From NCBI GenBank assembly GCA_963786625.1, contig CAWAZS010000004.1:248001-312000 (forward strand): DNA of 64,000 bases. Reading direction: 5' to 3'. Positions 8,585-17,373 of this stretch are shown piece by piece. Position 1 is the first letter of the stretch; each line of letters starts with the position of its first letter. The stretch is from CAIWHR01 sp963786625. Lineage in GTDB: Bacteria > Pseudomonadota > Gammaproteobacteria > Burkholderiales > Casimicrobiaceae. The notes below the pieces were generated by a model. The model worked only from the letters and a program-made list of their open reading frames with translations. It was not told where the DNA came from and searched no databases. The position numbers and the translations under genes are program-made.

Positions 8585-9472
8585 ATGCCGCCGGACGCCG
8601 CCAGCGGGCGGGCGGCGTCCGCCGAGCCCGCCGTCGAACGGCCCGCGGTCGCGAGCGCTGCCGCACTCAACGAACCCGACGCGCTGCCCGCCGCCACGAT
8701 CAAGCGCCTGGCCGAGGACCCGGACTTCGTGACGGCGCTGGCACGCGGGCTGGCGGTGCTGCTCGCGCTTTCCGACAAGCGGCGGCGGATGTCGATCGCG
8801 CAGGTCAGCCACCGCACGGGCATTCCACGCGCCGCGGCGCGGCGCAGCCTGCACACGCTCGCCAAGCTCGGCTTCGTCGCGACGGACGAAGCGCGCCGGT
8901 TCTACCTGCGCCCTCGCGTGCTGTCGTTCTCCCACGGCTACCTGTCGGCATCGCCGCTGGCCGTGCTGGCCCAGCCGATACTCGATCGTCTGAGCGAGTC
9001 GCTGCGCGAGGCCTGTTCGGTGGCAACGCTCGACGGCGACGAAATCGTCTATCTGGCGCGCTCGTCGTCGTCGCGCATCATGTCGCCCGCGCTCAACGTC
9101 GGCCGGCGCCTGCCTGCCTATTGCACTTCGATCGGCCACGTGCTGCTCGCCCATCTGCCGCCGCAGGAGCTCGACGATTACCTCGCCCGGGTTCGCTTCC
9201 ATCCGTACACCGAGTACACGCCGACCTCCGCCGCGAAGCTCCTTCCGCTGCTGGCGGCGGTTCGCGAGTCGGGTTTCGCGTTCGCGAGCCAGCAGATGGA
9301 ACCGCGGCTGTGCACGCTCGCGGTGCCGGTGCGCGACATCACCGGACATTACGTCGCCGGCATCAACGTCATCCTGCAGGGGAGGCTCGTGACCGCGGCC
9401 GAAATGGCCGAGCGCTTCCTGCACCCGCTGCAGGACGCCGCGGCCGAGCTGGGCTCGCTGCTTCTCCCCTGA
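8585..9472 (+). CDS. IclR-family transcriptional regulator (PcaR-like)
   Basis: The protein has about 295 residues from the ATG at 8585. Longer in-frame starts would run through the inverted repeat and lack homology, so the short form is preferred, though its ribosome site is weak. A winged-helix domain starts near residue 45 (FVTALARGLAVLLALSD, then a helix-turn-helix with VSHRTGIPRAAARRSL). The IclR effector domain follows (LGFVATDEARRFYLRPRVL, then ILDRLSESLREACSVATLDG). This layout matches the PcaR/PobR branch, which responds to aromatic or other small acids. It is divergent from the tctC operon and is its likely regulator. The sulfoacetate regulator SauR is also IclR-type, which fits the SauS-like enzyme but does not prove the substrate. 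Confidence 0.88.
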   Translation: MPPDAASGRAASAEPAVERPAVASAAALNEPDALPAATIKRLAEDPDFVTALARGLAVLLALSDKRRRMSIAQVSHRTGIPRAAARRSLHTLAKLGFVATDEARRFYLRPRVLSFSHGYLSASPLAVLAQPILDRLSESLREACSVATLDGDEIVYLARSSSSRIMSPALNVGRRLPAYCTSIGHVLLAHLPPQELDDYLARVRFHPYTEYTPTSAAKLLPLLAAVRESGFAFASQQMEPRLCTLAVPVRDITGHYVAGINVILQGRLVTAAEMAERFLHPLQDAAAELGSLLLP

Positions 9473-9663
9473 ACTTGCCCGGCGGACGACGACGACCGCG
9501 CAAGCGGCCGTGGTCGCTCGCATCGCCGGCTTGCGTAAGTGCACACGCGATGCACAGCGCCGACCGGCGCATGCGCTAAAATGTCAAGTCCCTCCGGGAC
9601 CGACGACGCAGCGTCGTTTCCCTGCTCTCGTCGGCTTGCGCCGGCACCTTCAGGAGCACGACC

Positions 9664-11142
9664 ATGAATGCCCCCGACATCGTTCGCGGTTCCCTGAAGC
9701 TCAAGGATCCGGGACTGTTCCGCCAGCAGTGTTACGTCGACGGCGGCTGGTGTGGTGCCGACGACGCGAAGACGCTTTCCGTGACCAATCCGGCGACGGG
9801 CCAGGTGCTGGGGACCGTCCCCAGCATGGGAGCGGCGGAGACGCGCCGCGCGATCGCGGCGGCGAACGCCGCCTGGCCCGGCTGGCGCGCGAAGACCGCG
9901 AAGGACCGCGCCGTCATTCTGCGCAAATGGCACGAGCTGATGATGGCCAACCAGGAGGACCTCGCCGTGCTCATGACCGCGGAGCAGGGCAAGCCGCTGG
10001 CCGAATCGCGCGGGGAGATCGATTACGCGGCGTCCTTCATCGAGTGGTTCGCCGAGGAGGCCCGGCGCGTCTACGGCGACACGATTCCCACGCACCAGGC
10101 CGACAAGCGCATCGTCGTGATCAAGGAGCCGATCGGGGTGTGCGCCGCGATCACCCCATGGAACTTCCCCGCCGCGATGATCACGCGCAAGGCGGGTGCA
10201 GCGCTCGCGGCAGGGTGCACGATGGTGGTCAAGCCGGCGAGCGCGACGCCGTTCTCGGCGCTCGCGCTGGCCGAGCTCGCCGAGCGCGCCGGCGTGCCCA
10301 AGGGGGTATTCAGCGTCGTGACCGGATCGGCGCAGGCCATCGGGGGCGAGATGACCGCCAATCCGCTGGTGCGCAAGCTCTCCTTCACCGGATCGACGGA
10401 GATCGGCAAGGTGCTGCTCGAGCGCTGCGCGGGAACCGTGAAGAAGGCGTCGATGGAGCTGGGCGGCAACGCGCCGTTCATCGTCTTCGACGACGCCGAT
10501 CTCGACGCTGCAGCCGACGGAGCGATGGCCTCGAAATACCGAAACGCGGGCCAGACCTGCGTCTGCGCCAACCGGCTGCTGGTGCAGGATTCCGTCTACG
10601 ACGCGTTCGCCCGGAAGCTCGCCGAGCGCGTGCAGACGCTCAAGGTGGGCGACGGCATGGCGCCGGGCACCACGATCGGCCCGCTGATCGACGCGAACGC
10701 CGTCGAGAAGGTCGAGGCGCACATCGCGGACGCCGTGGCGAAGGGCGCGCGCGTCGTGGTCGGGGGCAAGCGTCATGCGCTGGGCGGACTCTTCTTCGAG
10801 CCGACCGTTCTCGCCGACGTCGACAGCCGCATGCGCGTGGCCAGCGAGGAGACGTTCGGGCCGGTCGCGCCGCTGTTCCGGTTCAAGGACGAGGCGCAGG
10901 CGATCCGGATGGCGAACGACACGGAATTCGGTCTCGCGTCCTATTTCTACGCGCGCGACCTCGGTCGCGTCTGGCGCGTCTCGGAGGGGCTCGAGTACGG
11001 CATGGTCGGGATCAATACCGGGATGATCTCGACCGCGATCGCGCCGTTCGGCGGCGTCAAGGAGTCGGGCCTGGGCCGCGAAGGATCGAAGTACGGCGTC
11101 GAGGAGTATCTCGAGGTCAAGTATCTGTGCATGGGACTCTAG
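9664..11142 (+). CDS. gabD: Succinate-semialdehyde dehydrogenase (NADP+)
   Basis: This 492-residue aldehyde dehydrogenase has the features of GabD: ITPWNFPAAMITRKAGAALA near residue 161, the glutamate motif MELGGNAPFIVFDDAD near 267, and the catalytic Cys299 in NAGQTCVCANR. It oxidises succinate semialdehyde to succinate with NADP+ in the last step of the GABA shunt. The ATG at 9664 follows TTCAGGAGCACGACC, a good ribosome site. A TAAAAT box at 9577-9582 could be the -10 element. It is not in an evident operon with the IclR gene, and no GABA transaminase gene is visible. Another semialdehyde substrate is possible, but GabD is the closest match. Confidence 0.9.
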   Translation: MNAPDIVRGSLKLKDPGLFRQQCYVDGGWCGADDAKTLSVTNPATGQVLGTVPSMGAAETRRAIAAANAAWPGWRAKTAKDRAVILRKWHELMMANQEDLAVLMTAEQGKPLAESRGEIDYAASFIEWFAEEARRVYGDTIPTHQADKRIVVIKEPIGVCAAITPWNFPAAMITRKAGAALAAGCTMVVKPASATPFSALALAELAERAGVPKGVFSVVTGSAQAIGGEMTANPLVRKLSFTGSTEIGKVLLERCAGTVKKASMELGGNAPFIVFDDADLDAAADGAMASKYRNAGQTCVCANRLLVQDSVYDAFARKLAERVQTLKVGDGMAPGTTIGPLIDANAVEKVEAHIADAVAKGARVVVGGKRHALGGLFFEPTVLADVDSRMRVASEETFGPVAPLFRFKDEAQAIRMANDTEFGLASYFYARDLGRVWRVSEGLEYGMVGINTGMISTAIAPFGGVKESGLGREGSKYGVEEYLEVKYLCMGL

Positions 11143-11161
11143 CGTGAACGGGCGTTAGTCG

Positions 11162-13057
11162 GTGACGCACGTCTTCTTCGAGGACGACGGCCAGCTGAAG
11201 GCCGGCACCGTCCTCGCCGACAATGAGTCGTCGCTGCAGGTCGAGGCAGCCTCCGGCAAACGGCTGAAGGTCAAGAGCGCCGCGGTCCTGCTGCGGTATG
11301 CCGAGCCGTCGCCGTCGGCGCTCCTCGCCGATGCGCAGCGGCAGGCAGCCGAGCTCGACCCGAATTTCCTGTGGGAGGTTTCGGGCGACGACGAGTTCGC
11401 GTTCGGCGATCTCGCGCGCGAGTATTTCGGCCATCCGCCGGCGCCGGCGGAGGCCGCGGCGGTCGCACTCGCGCTTGCCGCGGCGCCGATGTATTTCTAC
11501 AAGCGGGGCAAGGGGAGGTACCGGAAGGCGCCGCCGGATGCGCTCAAGTCCGCGCTCGCGTCGGTCGAGCGCAAGAGGCGGGAGGCCGAGCAGGTGGCGG
11601 CGTGGGGCGAGGAGCTGCGCGCGCGGCGGCTCCCCGAGGCGCTCTCCGCCAGGCTGCCGATGCTTCTCTACCGACCCGACAAGAATGCGCTCGAGTGGAA
11701 GGCGCTCGCCGCGGCCTGCGAAGCGCTGCAGGCGAACCCCGTGGCGCTGCTCGCCGAATGCGGCGCGATCCCGTCGTCGCACGAATACCATTACAACGCC
11801 TTTCTGGCGCAGGCGTTCCCGCAGGGGACCGCCTTTCCTGCATCGCTCGCGCTTCCCCCGGTGCCCGAGCTTCCCGCTGCCGATGTCCGCGCGTTCTCGG
11901 TCGACGACGCGACGACCACCGAGATCGACGACGCGTTTTCGGTCCGCGAGCTGCCGAACGGCCATTACGAGGTGGGGATCCACATCGCCGCGCCCGCGCT
12001 CGGCATCGTCCGCGCCTCGCCCCTCGATGCGGTGGCGCGCTCGCGGCTGTCCACGGTCTACATGCCCGGGCGCAAGCTCACGATGCTGCCCGACGAGGTC
12101 GTCGCCGCGTTCACGCTGGCCGAAGGGCACTCGCCGCCGGCGTTGTCCCTGTACGTCGAGGTCACGCCGAAGGGCGAGCCCGTCCGGCACGAAACGCGGC
12201 TCAACCGCGTCCCCGTCGCCGCGAATCTGCGGCTCGACGCGGTGGGGGAGGCGTTCGCCAACGACCTTCCGTCGCCGTCCGATCCGCCGTGGACGGCGGA
12301 GCTGCGGGTGCTCTGGAAGCTTGCGCAGTCGCTCGCCGGCGAGCGCGGGAAGCCGGACATCGCGCGCATCGATTACAGCTTCTACGTCGATTGGGACGCC
12401 GCGTCGGGGATCGGCGAGACGGGCCGCGTGCGCATCGTCCCGCGGCCGCGCGGCAGTCCGCTCGACAGGATCGTCTCGGAGCTGATGATCTTCGTCAACG
12501 GCACCTGGGGCAAGCTGCTCGCCGACGCGCGCGTGGCCGGTCTCTACCGGACGCAGGCGAACGGCAAGGTGAAGATGAGCACGCGCCCCGGCGAGCATCA
12601 GGGACTCGGCCTTGCGCATTACCTGTGGTCGAGCTCGCCGCTGCGCCGCTACAGCGATCTGATCAACCAGCGCCAGCTGCTTGCCACGCTCTCCGGCACG
12701 AAGCCGGTCTATGCGGAGAACGACGCCGAGCTCTACGCCGCGCTCACGGACTTCGAAGCGACGTACTCGAGCTACGCCGAGTTCCAGGACCGGATGGAGC
12801 ATTACTGGTGCCTGCGCTGGCTGCTGCAGGAGCGTATTTCCGAGACGGCGGCGGCGGTGATCCGCGAAGGCCTCGTTCGCTTCGATCGACTGCCGCTCGT
12901 CCTGCGGCTTCCCGATCTGCCCGCGCTCGCGCCGGAGACCCGGGTGCGGGTCGCGATCGGCCGCATCGACCTGCTTGCCGCCACGCTCGAGTGCCGCTAC
13001 ATCGGGGTTTCCGGAGCGCCGTCATCCGATGCGGCGACGCCCGGGCCGCCCGATTGA
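11162..13057 (+). CDS. RNB-domain exoribonuclease (RNase II family)
   Basis: The protein has 631 residues from a GTG start 19 bases after gabD. The RNB catalytic domain starts near residue 248 with SVDDATTTEIDDAFSVREL. This aligns with the RNase II aspartate cluster, except that the second of its four acidic residues is Glu rather than Asp. Further family stretches are GIHIAAPALGI and YMPGRKLTMLPDEV, and RTQANGKVKMSTRPGEHQGL is also conserved. The N-terminal part differs from the classical cold-shock domains of RNase II and RNase R, and only a short C-terminal region follows the RNB domain. It should degrade single-stranded RNA from the 3' end in the cytoplasm. Several Burkholderiales carry such a shorter RNB protein. 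Confidence 0.87.
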   Translation: MTHVFFEDDGQLKAGTVLADNESSLQVEAASGKRLKVKSAAVLLRYAEPSPSALLADAQRQAAELDPNFLWEVSGDDEFAFGDLAREYFGHPPAPAEAAAVALALAAAPMYFYKRGKGRYRKAPPDALKSALASVERKRREAEQVAAWGEELRARRLPEALSARLPMLLYRPDKNALEWKALAAACEALQANPVALLAECGAIPSSHEYHYNAFLAQAFPQGTAFPASLALPPVPELPAADVRAFSVDDATTTEIDDAFSVRELPNGHYEVGIHIAAPALGIVRASPLDAVARSRLSTVYMPGRKLTMLPDEVVAAFTLAEGHSPPALSLYVEVTPKGEPVRHETRLNRVPVAANLRLDAVGEAFANDLPSPSDPPWTAELRVLWKLAQSLAGERGKPDIARIDYSFYVDWDAASGIGETGRVRIVPRPRGSPLDRIVSELMIFVNGTWGKLLADARVAGLYRTQANGKVKMSTRPGEHQGLGLAHYLWSSSPLRRYSDLINQRQLLATLSGTKPVYAENDAELYAALTDFEATYSSYAEFQDRMEHYWCLRWLLQERISETAAAVIREGLVRFDRLPLVLRLPDLPALAPETRVRVAIGRIDLLAATLECRYIGVSGAPSSDAATPGPPD

Positions 13058-13099
13058 CCCGCCCCCAATTCGCCGAAGCTGCGCTAGACTGTTCCGCTC

Positions 13100-14206
13100 A
13101 TGCGCTACGCTTTCTCGCTGCGCCGACTGATCCCGTCCAGAACATCGTTGCCCGCGCCGCCCGTCCGCAAGACGGCGGACCCGACCGTACGCGCGTCCGG
13201 CACCGCGCCGGCGAAGGACCCCTCTCTCGTCGACTCGACGCTGGCGGGGTTCCGGACCCTCGTCGACTGGATGACGGCGCGCTCCCGGGCCTTCGTCGAT
13301 GCTGCGTCGGCGCGGGCCCGGATGCTCCCCGATGTTCCGGGACTCGCGGGCGTCTCGCACACCGATCGCCTCGTGGTCTATGCGCTCGGCGTTTCGATCG
13401 TCGTCCACGCGGTGCTGCTCGCGATCCGCTTCCAGCCTTTCGATCCGGCGAAGCGCCAGGACCGCGGGCCGCCGCTCGAGGTCGCGCTGGTCAACGCGAA
13501 GTCGAAGTCGAAGCCGACCAAGGCGGACTTTCTGGCGCAGTCCAGCCTCGATGGCGGCGGGAACACCGACGCCAACCGCCGGGCGACGACGCCGCTCCCG
13601 CTGCTGCCCAAGGCCGGCGCCAGCGGCGAGATCGCAGTCGCGACGCAGAAGATCCAGGCCCTCGAGCACGAAGCCAAGGAGCTGATGACCCGGCTGCAGA
13701 GCGCGCCCACGGCGCCGGCCGTTCCCAAGCCGATCGATGCGCCCGAGCCCACGGCGCAGCCCTCGGCCACCGAGCTGATGCAACGCACGCTCGAAGCGAT
13801 GCGGATGGAAGCGCGCATCGCGAAGGAGATGGAGTCCTACCAGCAGCGCCCGAAGCGCCGCTTCGTCGGCGCGCGCGCGGACGAGTACCGGTTCGCCCGC
13901 TACGTCGAGGACTGGCGCTCCAAGATCGAGCGCGTGGGCAACCTCAACTACCCCGAGGCGGCGCGCCAGCTGAAGCTCTACGGCAGCCTGCTGCTCACCG
14001 TGTCGATCCGCAGCGACGGCAGCGTGGAAGCCGTCGAGATCAACCGCTCGTCGGGCGTCAGGGTGCTCGACGCCGCCGCGGTGAAGATCGTCGAGATGTC
14101 GGCGCCGTTCGCGGCATTCCCGCCCGACATCAGGCGCGACACCGACGTTCTGCACATCACGCGGACCTGGATGTTCACCAAGGGCGACGAGCTGCGCAGC
14201 GAGTAA
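13100..14206 (+). CDS. TonB-family energy transducer-like protein
   Basis: This 368-residue protein has one membrane anchor at about residues 91-111 (VVYALGVSIVVHAVLLAI). A basic and proline/alanine-rich spacer follows, with a helical region (ATQKIQALEHEAKELM), then a TonB C-terminal domain from about residue 265 (YPEAARQLKLYGSLLLTVSI, then GSVEAVEINRSSG). TonB proteins link the inner-membrane proton motive force to outer membrane receptors. The long N-terminal extension ahead of the anchor is unusual for TonB, and exbB and exbD are absent here. Related orphan TonB-like proteins occur next to mtgA in betaproteobacteria. mtgA starts seven bases after this stop, so the two are probably cotranscribed. 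The start lacks a clear ribosome site. Confidence 0.85.
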   Translation: MRYAFSLRRLIPSRTSLPAPPVRKTADPTVRASGTAPAKDPSLVDSTLAGFRTLVDWMTARSRAFVDAASARARMLPDVPGLAGVSHTDRLVVYALGVSIVVHAVLLAIRFQPFDPAKRQDRGPPLEVALVNAKSKSKPTKADFLAQSSLDGGGNTDANRRATTPLPLLPKAGASGEIAVATQKIQALEHEAKELMTRLQSAPTAPAVPKPIDAPEPTAQPSATELMQRTLEAMRMEARIAKEMESYQQRPKRRFVGARADEYRFARYVEDWRSKIERVGNLNYPEAARQLKLYGSLLLTVSIRSDGSVEAVEINRSSGVRVLDAAAVKIVEMSAPFAAFPPDIRRDTDVLHITRTWMFTKGDELRSE

Positions 14207-14213
14207 GGTCGGG

Positions 14214-14939
14214 ATGACCGGTGACTCGGCGCGCAGGGGTCCGCTCGCATCGCTCTCCCGGGCGCTGTCGCTCGCGCTCGCCGCGCTCGTCGTCGTGGCG
14301 CTCGCCTGGCTCGCCTGGATCACCGGGCACATCGCCTGGTACCGCTTCCAGCCGCCGCGCGAGACGGCGTTCATGGCGCAGCGGATGGACGAGGCGCGTG
14401 CGAAGAACCCGGGGGCGAGCTTGAAATACCGTTGGGTGCCGTACGCCCGGATCTCGGTCCAGCTGAAGCGCGCCATGATCGCCGCCGAGGACGCCAAGTT
14501 CGTCGACCACCGGGGCTTCGACTGGGACGGGATCCAGAACGCGCTGGAGAGGAACCAGAAGAAGGGACGCATCGTCGGCGGCGGTTCCACGATCACGCAA
14601 CAGCTCGCGAAGAACCTGTTCCTGTCGCCCGCGAAGAGCTACGTGCGCAAGGCGCAGGAGGCGGTGGTCACGGTCCTGCTCGAAGCGATGCTCCCGAAGC
14701 AGCGGATCTTCGAGCTCTACCTCAACGTGATCGAATGGGGGAACGGGGTGTTCGGAGCCGAGGCCGCGGCGCAGCGCTACTACGGCGTCTCGGCGGCGCA
14801 GCTTTCCGCGGAACAGGCGGCGCGGCTGGCGGCGATGACTCCCAGTCCGCGCGTGTTCGAGCGCCGGCCGGACTCGAATTATCTCGACGGCCGCGTCGCG
14901 ACGATCATCGCGCGCATGCCGGCGGCGGTGATTCCCTGA
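14214..14939 (+). CDS. mtgA: Monofunctional peptidoglycan transglycosylase
   Basis: This 241-residue protein has an N-terminal membrane anchor (about residues 13-38) and a GT51 glycosyltransferase domain without a transpeptidase domain. The catalytic glutamate is Glu92 in AAEDAKFVDHRGFDWDGI, and the second signature GGSTITQQLAKNLFLS follows near residue 123. It polymerises lipid II into glycan strands on the periplasmic face of the inner membrane. The length fits MtgA. It directly follows the TonB-like gene and is followed by an intergenic repeat cluster. Confidence 0.95.
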   Translation: MTGDSARRGPLASLSRALSLALAALVVVALAWLAWITGHIAWYRFQPPRETAFMAQRMDEARAKNPGASLKYRWVPYARISVQLKRAMIAAEDAKFVDHRGFDWDGIQNALERNQKKGRIVGGGSTITQQLAKNLFLSPAKSYVRKAQEAVVTVLLEAMLPKQRIFELYLNVIEWGNGVFGAEAAAQRYYGVSAAQLSAEQAARLAAMTPSPRVFERRPDSNYLDGRVATIIARMPAAVIP

Positions 14940-14941
14940 AT

Positions 14942-15052
14942 GGGGTCAGGTCAATTTATCCGTGCAACAGGTGGTTGGTTCATCGGCGCGCGCCAAGCCC
15001 GGATGAATTAACCTGACCCCGTTGCAGCGGCCGGATAAACTAACCCGGCCCG
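14942..15052. repeat. Intergenic repeat cluster with GGGGTCAGGT units
   Basis: Between mtgA and mgtE a unit beginning GGGGTCAGGTCAATTTATCC (from 14942) is repeated in inverted orientation ending at 15020 (ATGAATTAACCTGACCCC). A third, degenerate inverted unit lies at about 15032-15052 (CGGATAAACTAACCCGGCCC). The first two differ at only two of 21 positions. Units beginning GGGGTCAGG are scattered between genes in many proteobacteria and resemble REP sequences mobilised by RAYT transposases; no such transposase gene is visible here. Confidence 0.7.
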
Positions 15053-15077
15053 TTCGCCCCGACTGCCCACCACATCC

Positions 15078-16553
15078 ATGCCCGAAACCCTCGAGAATCG
15101 CGACAGCGTAAGGCCGGAGGCGCGCGCCAGCGTGCAGGATGCGCTCGCCGAGGTCACCGCGCTGCTGCGCAAGCACCGGCTGGTCGAGGGGCTGGTCCGC
15201 GAGCAGGTCGGGCACGCGCCTTCCGAGGCGCACGCCGAGCTCGCCGAGAGCACCGTCTACAAGGAGAGCAAGGCGGCGCTGCAGCGCGAGCTCGACCGGC
15301 TGCATCCCGCCGACATCGCGCACATCCTCGAAGCGCTGCCGCTCGACGAGCGGCTGTACGTCTGGGATCTGGTCCGCGCCTCGCGGGACGGCGAGATCCT
15401 GCTCGAGGTCTCGGATGCCGTCCGCGAGTCGCTGATCTCCTCGATGGACACCGAGGAGCTCGTGGCGGCGACGGAAACGCTCGAGACCGACGAGATCGCC
15501 GAGCTCGCGCCCGATCTTCCGCAGGAGGTGATGGACGATGTGTTCCAGAGCCTGCCGGTCGAGGAGCGCGAGCAGCTGCGCGCCGCCATGTCCTTCGACG
15601 AGGACATGGTCGGGGCTCTGATGGACTTCGAGGACATCGCGGTGCGGGCGGACGTCACGCTCGAGGTCGTGCTTCGGTATCTGCGCCGCTTCGACGAGTT
15701 GCCGTCGCAGACCGACCAGGTGTTCGTCGTCGACCGCGAGGAGCGCCTGCTCGGCGTGCTCCCGGTCAACACGCTGATCGTCACCGATCCGGACACGACG
15801 GTGGCTTCCATCATGCGGCCGCCGGTGGTGAAGCTGCCGCAGCACGAGAAGGCCGACGTCGCGGCGTCCGCGTTCGAGCGCTACGACCTCGTTTCGGCGC
15901 CGGTCGTCGACACCAACGACCGGCTGGTGGGCCGCGTGACCGTCGACGAGGTGCTCGACTTCGTCCGGCAGAGGGGCGAGGAGGACCTGCTCGCGCAGGC
16001 CGGCCTGCGCGAGGAGGAGGACGTCTTCGCATCGGTCTGGGCATCGTTTCGCAACCGCTGGGCGTGGCTCGCGATCAACCTCGTCACCGCGTTCATCGCG
16101 TCGCGCGTCATCGGCATCTTCGAGGGCTCGATCGAGCGGCTGGTCGCGCTCGCCGCGCTGATGCCGATCGTCGCCGGCATCGGCGGCAACTCCGGCAACC
16201 AGACGACGACGATGATCGTGCGCGCGGTCGCGCTGGGCCAGGTGGCGATCGCCAACGCGCGGCAGCTGATCCGCAAGGAGATCACGGTGAGCCTCGTCAA
16301 CGGCGTCATCTGGGGCGGCGTGATGGGGCTGGTCGCGACGGTGCTCTACCGGGACGTCGCGCTCGGCCTGGTGATGGTGCTCGCGATGACGCTCAACCTG
16401 ATGCTGGCGGCGCTGATGGGCGTGCTGATCCCGATCACGATGCTCAAATCCGGCCGGGACCCGGCAGTGGGCTCGTCGGTGATGATCACCGCGGTGACCG
16501 ATTCGGGCGGCTTCTTCATCTTCCTCGGGCTGGCCACGCTGTTCCTGCTCTGA
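15078..16553 (+). CDS. mgtE: Magnesium transporter MgtE
   Basis: This 491-residue protein has the MgtE order. An N-terminal superhelical domain of about residues 50-150 (LHPADIAHILEALPLDERL) is followed by a CBS pair at about 150-275. The five-helix transmembrane part starts near residue 320 and contains PIVAGIGGNSGNQTTTMIVRA, the conserved pore region. It moves Mg2+ across the inner membrane and is gated by Mg2+ bound to the cytosolic domains. The ATG at 15078 follows the intergenic repeat cluster by about 25 bases. The next gene is more than 200 bases away. Confidence 0.95.
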   Translation: MPETLENRDSVRPEARASVQDALAEVTALLRKHRLVEGLVREQVGHAPSEAHAELAESTVYKESKAALQRELDRLHPADIAHILEALPLDERLYVWDLVRASRDGEILLEVSDAVRESLISSMDTEELVAATETLETDEIAELAPDLPQEVMDDVFQSLPVEEREQLRAAMSFDEDMVGALMDFEDIAVRADVTLEVVLRYLRRFDELPSQTDQVFVVDREERLLGVLPVNTLIVTDPDTTVASIMRPPVVKLPQHEKADVAASAFERYDLVSAPVVDTNDRLVGRVTVDEVLDFVRQRGEEDLLAQAGLREEEDVFASVWASFRNRWAWLAINLVTAFIASRVIGIFEGSIERLVALAALMPIVAGIGGNSGNQTTTMIVRAVALGQVAIANARQLIRKEITVSLVNGVIWGGVMGLVATVLYRDVALGLVMVLAMTLNLMLAALMGVLIPITMLKSGRDPAVGSSVMITAVTDSGGFFIFLGLATLFLL

Positions 16554-16793
16554 CGCGTTCCGCGTTCGAGGCATGCGCCATATCGTGTCCGCGCGCGCGC
16601 CGCACCCTTTCCTGGATCTGTCGGGCCGCGTTCGCCCGGCCCGGTGGAATATCCGGCGCCCGCTTGCTGTTGGCGCGGGTGTATCCGACAACCTCACGCA
16701 GGTGTGGACCCCTAGCGAAACAGGTTCAGAATCACGGCTAGCTGCGAGTTGGCGATGTCCTTGCCCCCTCCGCGAATGCGGGTCTGACACCGA

Positions 16794-17357
16794 TTGCTGC
16801 GCCCCGACCTCGTGACGCCTCCAGCCATAACCGATGCCCCCGGCCTGCCGCATCCGGACCTGGTCGCCGCGATTCCGCGGCTGCGGCGCTACGCGCGGGT
16901 GCTGACCGGCGATGCGGCGCGGGCGGACGACCTCGTTCAGGACACGCTCGCCCGGGCCTGGGAGAAACGGCGGTTGTGGCGGAGCGGCAGCGACCTGCGC
17001 GCATGGCTGTTCACGATCATGCACAACGTCCACGTGAACCAGCTCGCCCTCGTCCGGCGCGACGCCGCCAACGTGTCCATCGACGCGGATCCGGGCAACG
17101 CGGCGTGGCAGCTGCCCGTGCGCGCGAACCAGCTCGACCGTGTCGAGCTGCTGGAGCTCGTCGAGCAGATCGGCCGGCTGTCGGCGGACCAGCGCGAGGT
17201 GCTGCTGCTCGCCGCGGTCGAAGAGCTGCGCTACGAGGAAATCGCCAGCGTGCTGGCGATTCCGATCGGGACGGTGATGTCGCGGCTCTCCCGTGCGCGC
17301 GGCAAGCTCCAGCGGTTGATCGCCGAACCGGCGTCGGCGCTGCGCGTGGTCAAGTGA
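16794..17357 (+). CDS. ECF-type RNA polymerase sigma factor
   Basis: This is a small sigma-70 family protein of 181-187 residues. Region 2 reads IPRLRRYARVLTGDAARADDLVQDTLARAWE, shown here as IPRLRRYARVL and DDLVQDTLARAWE. Region 4 has LSADQREVLLLAAVEELRY and the helix-turn-helix EIASVLAIPIGTVMSRL. There is no ATG start: TTG at 16794 or GTG at 16812 is possible and neither has a clear ribosome site. The next gene, 16 bases downstream, encodes an anti-sigma-like membrane protein, so the two form a sigma/anti-sigma pair. The signal sensed is not evident. Confidence 0.88.
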   Translation: MLRPDLVTPPAITDAPGLPHPDLVAAIPRLRRYARVLTGDAARADDLVQDTLARAWEKRRLWRSGSDLRAWLFTIMHNVHVNQLALVRRDAANVSIDADPGNAAWQLPVRANQLDRVELLELVEQIGRLSADQREVLLLAAVEELRYEEIASVLAIPIGTVMSRLSRARGKLQRLIAEPASALRVVK

Positions 17358-17373
17358 GCGAGCGCGTCGCAGC

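Noticed and set aside
16723..16800. Short leftward open stretch ending IANSQLAVILNLFR as the remnant of a gene
   Set aside because: It is under 30 residues, has no start and no family match that I can name, so a chance frame is as likely.
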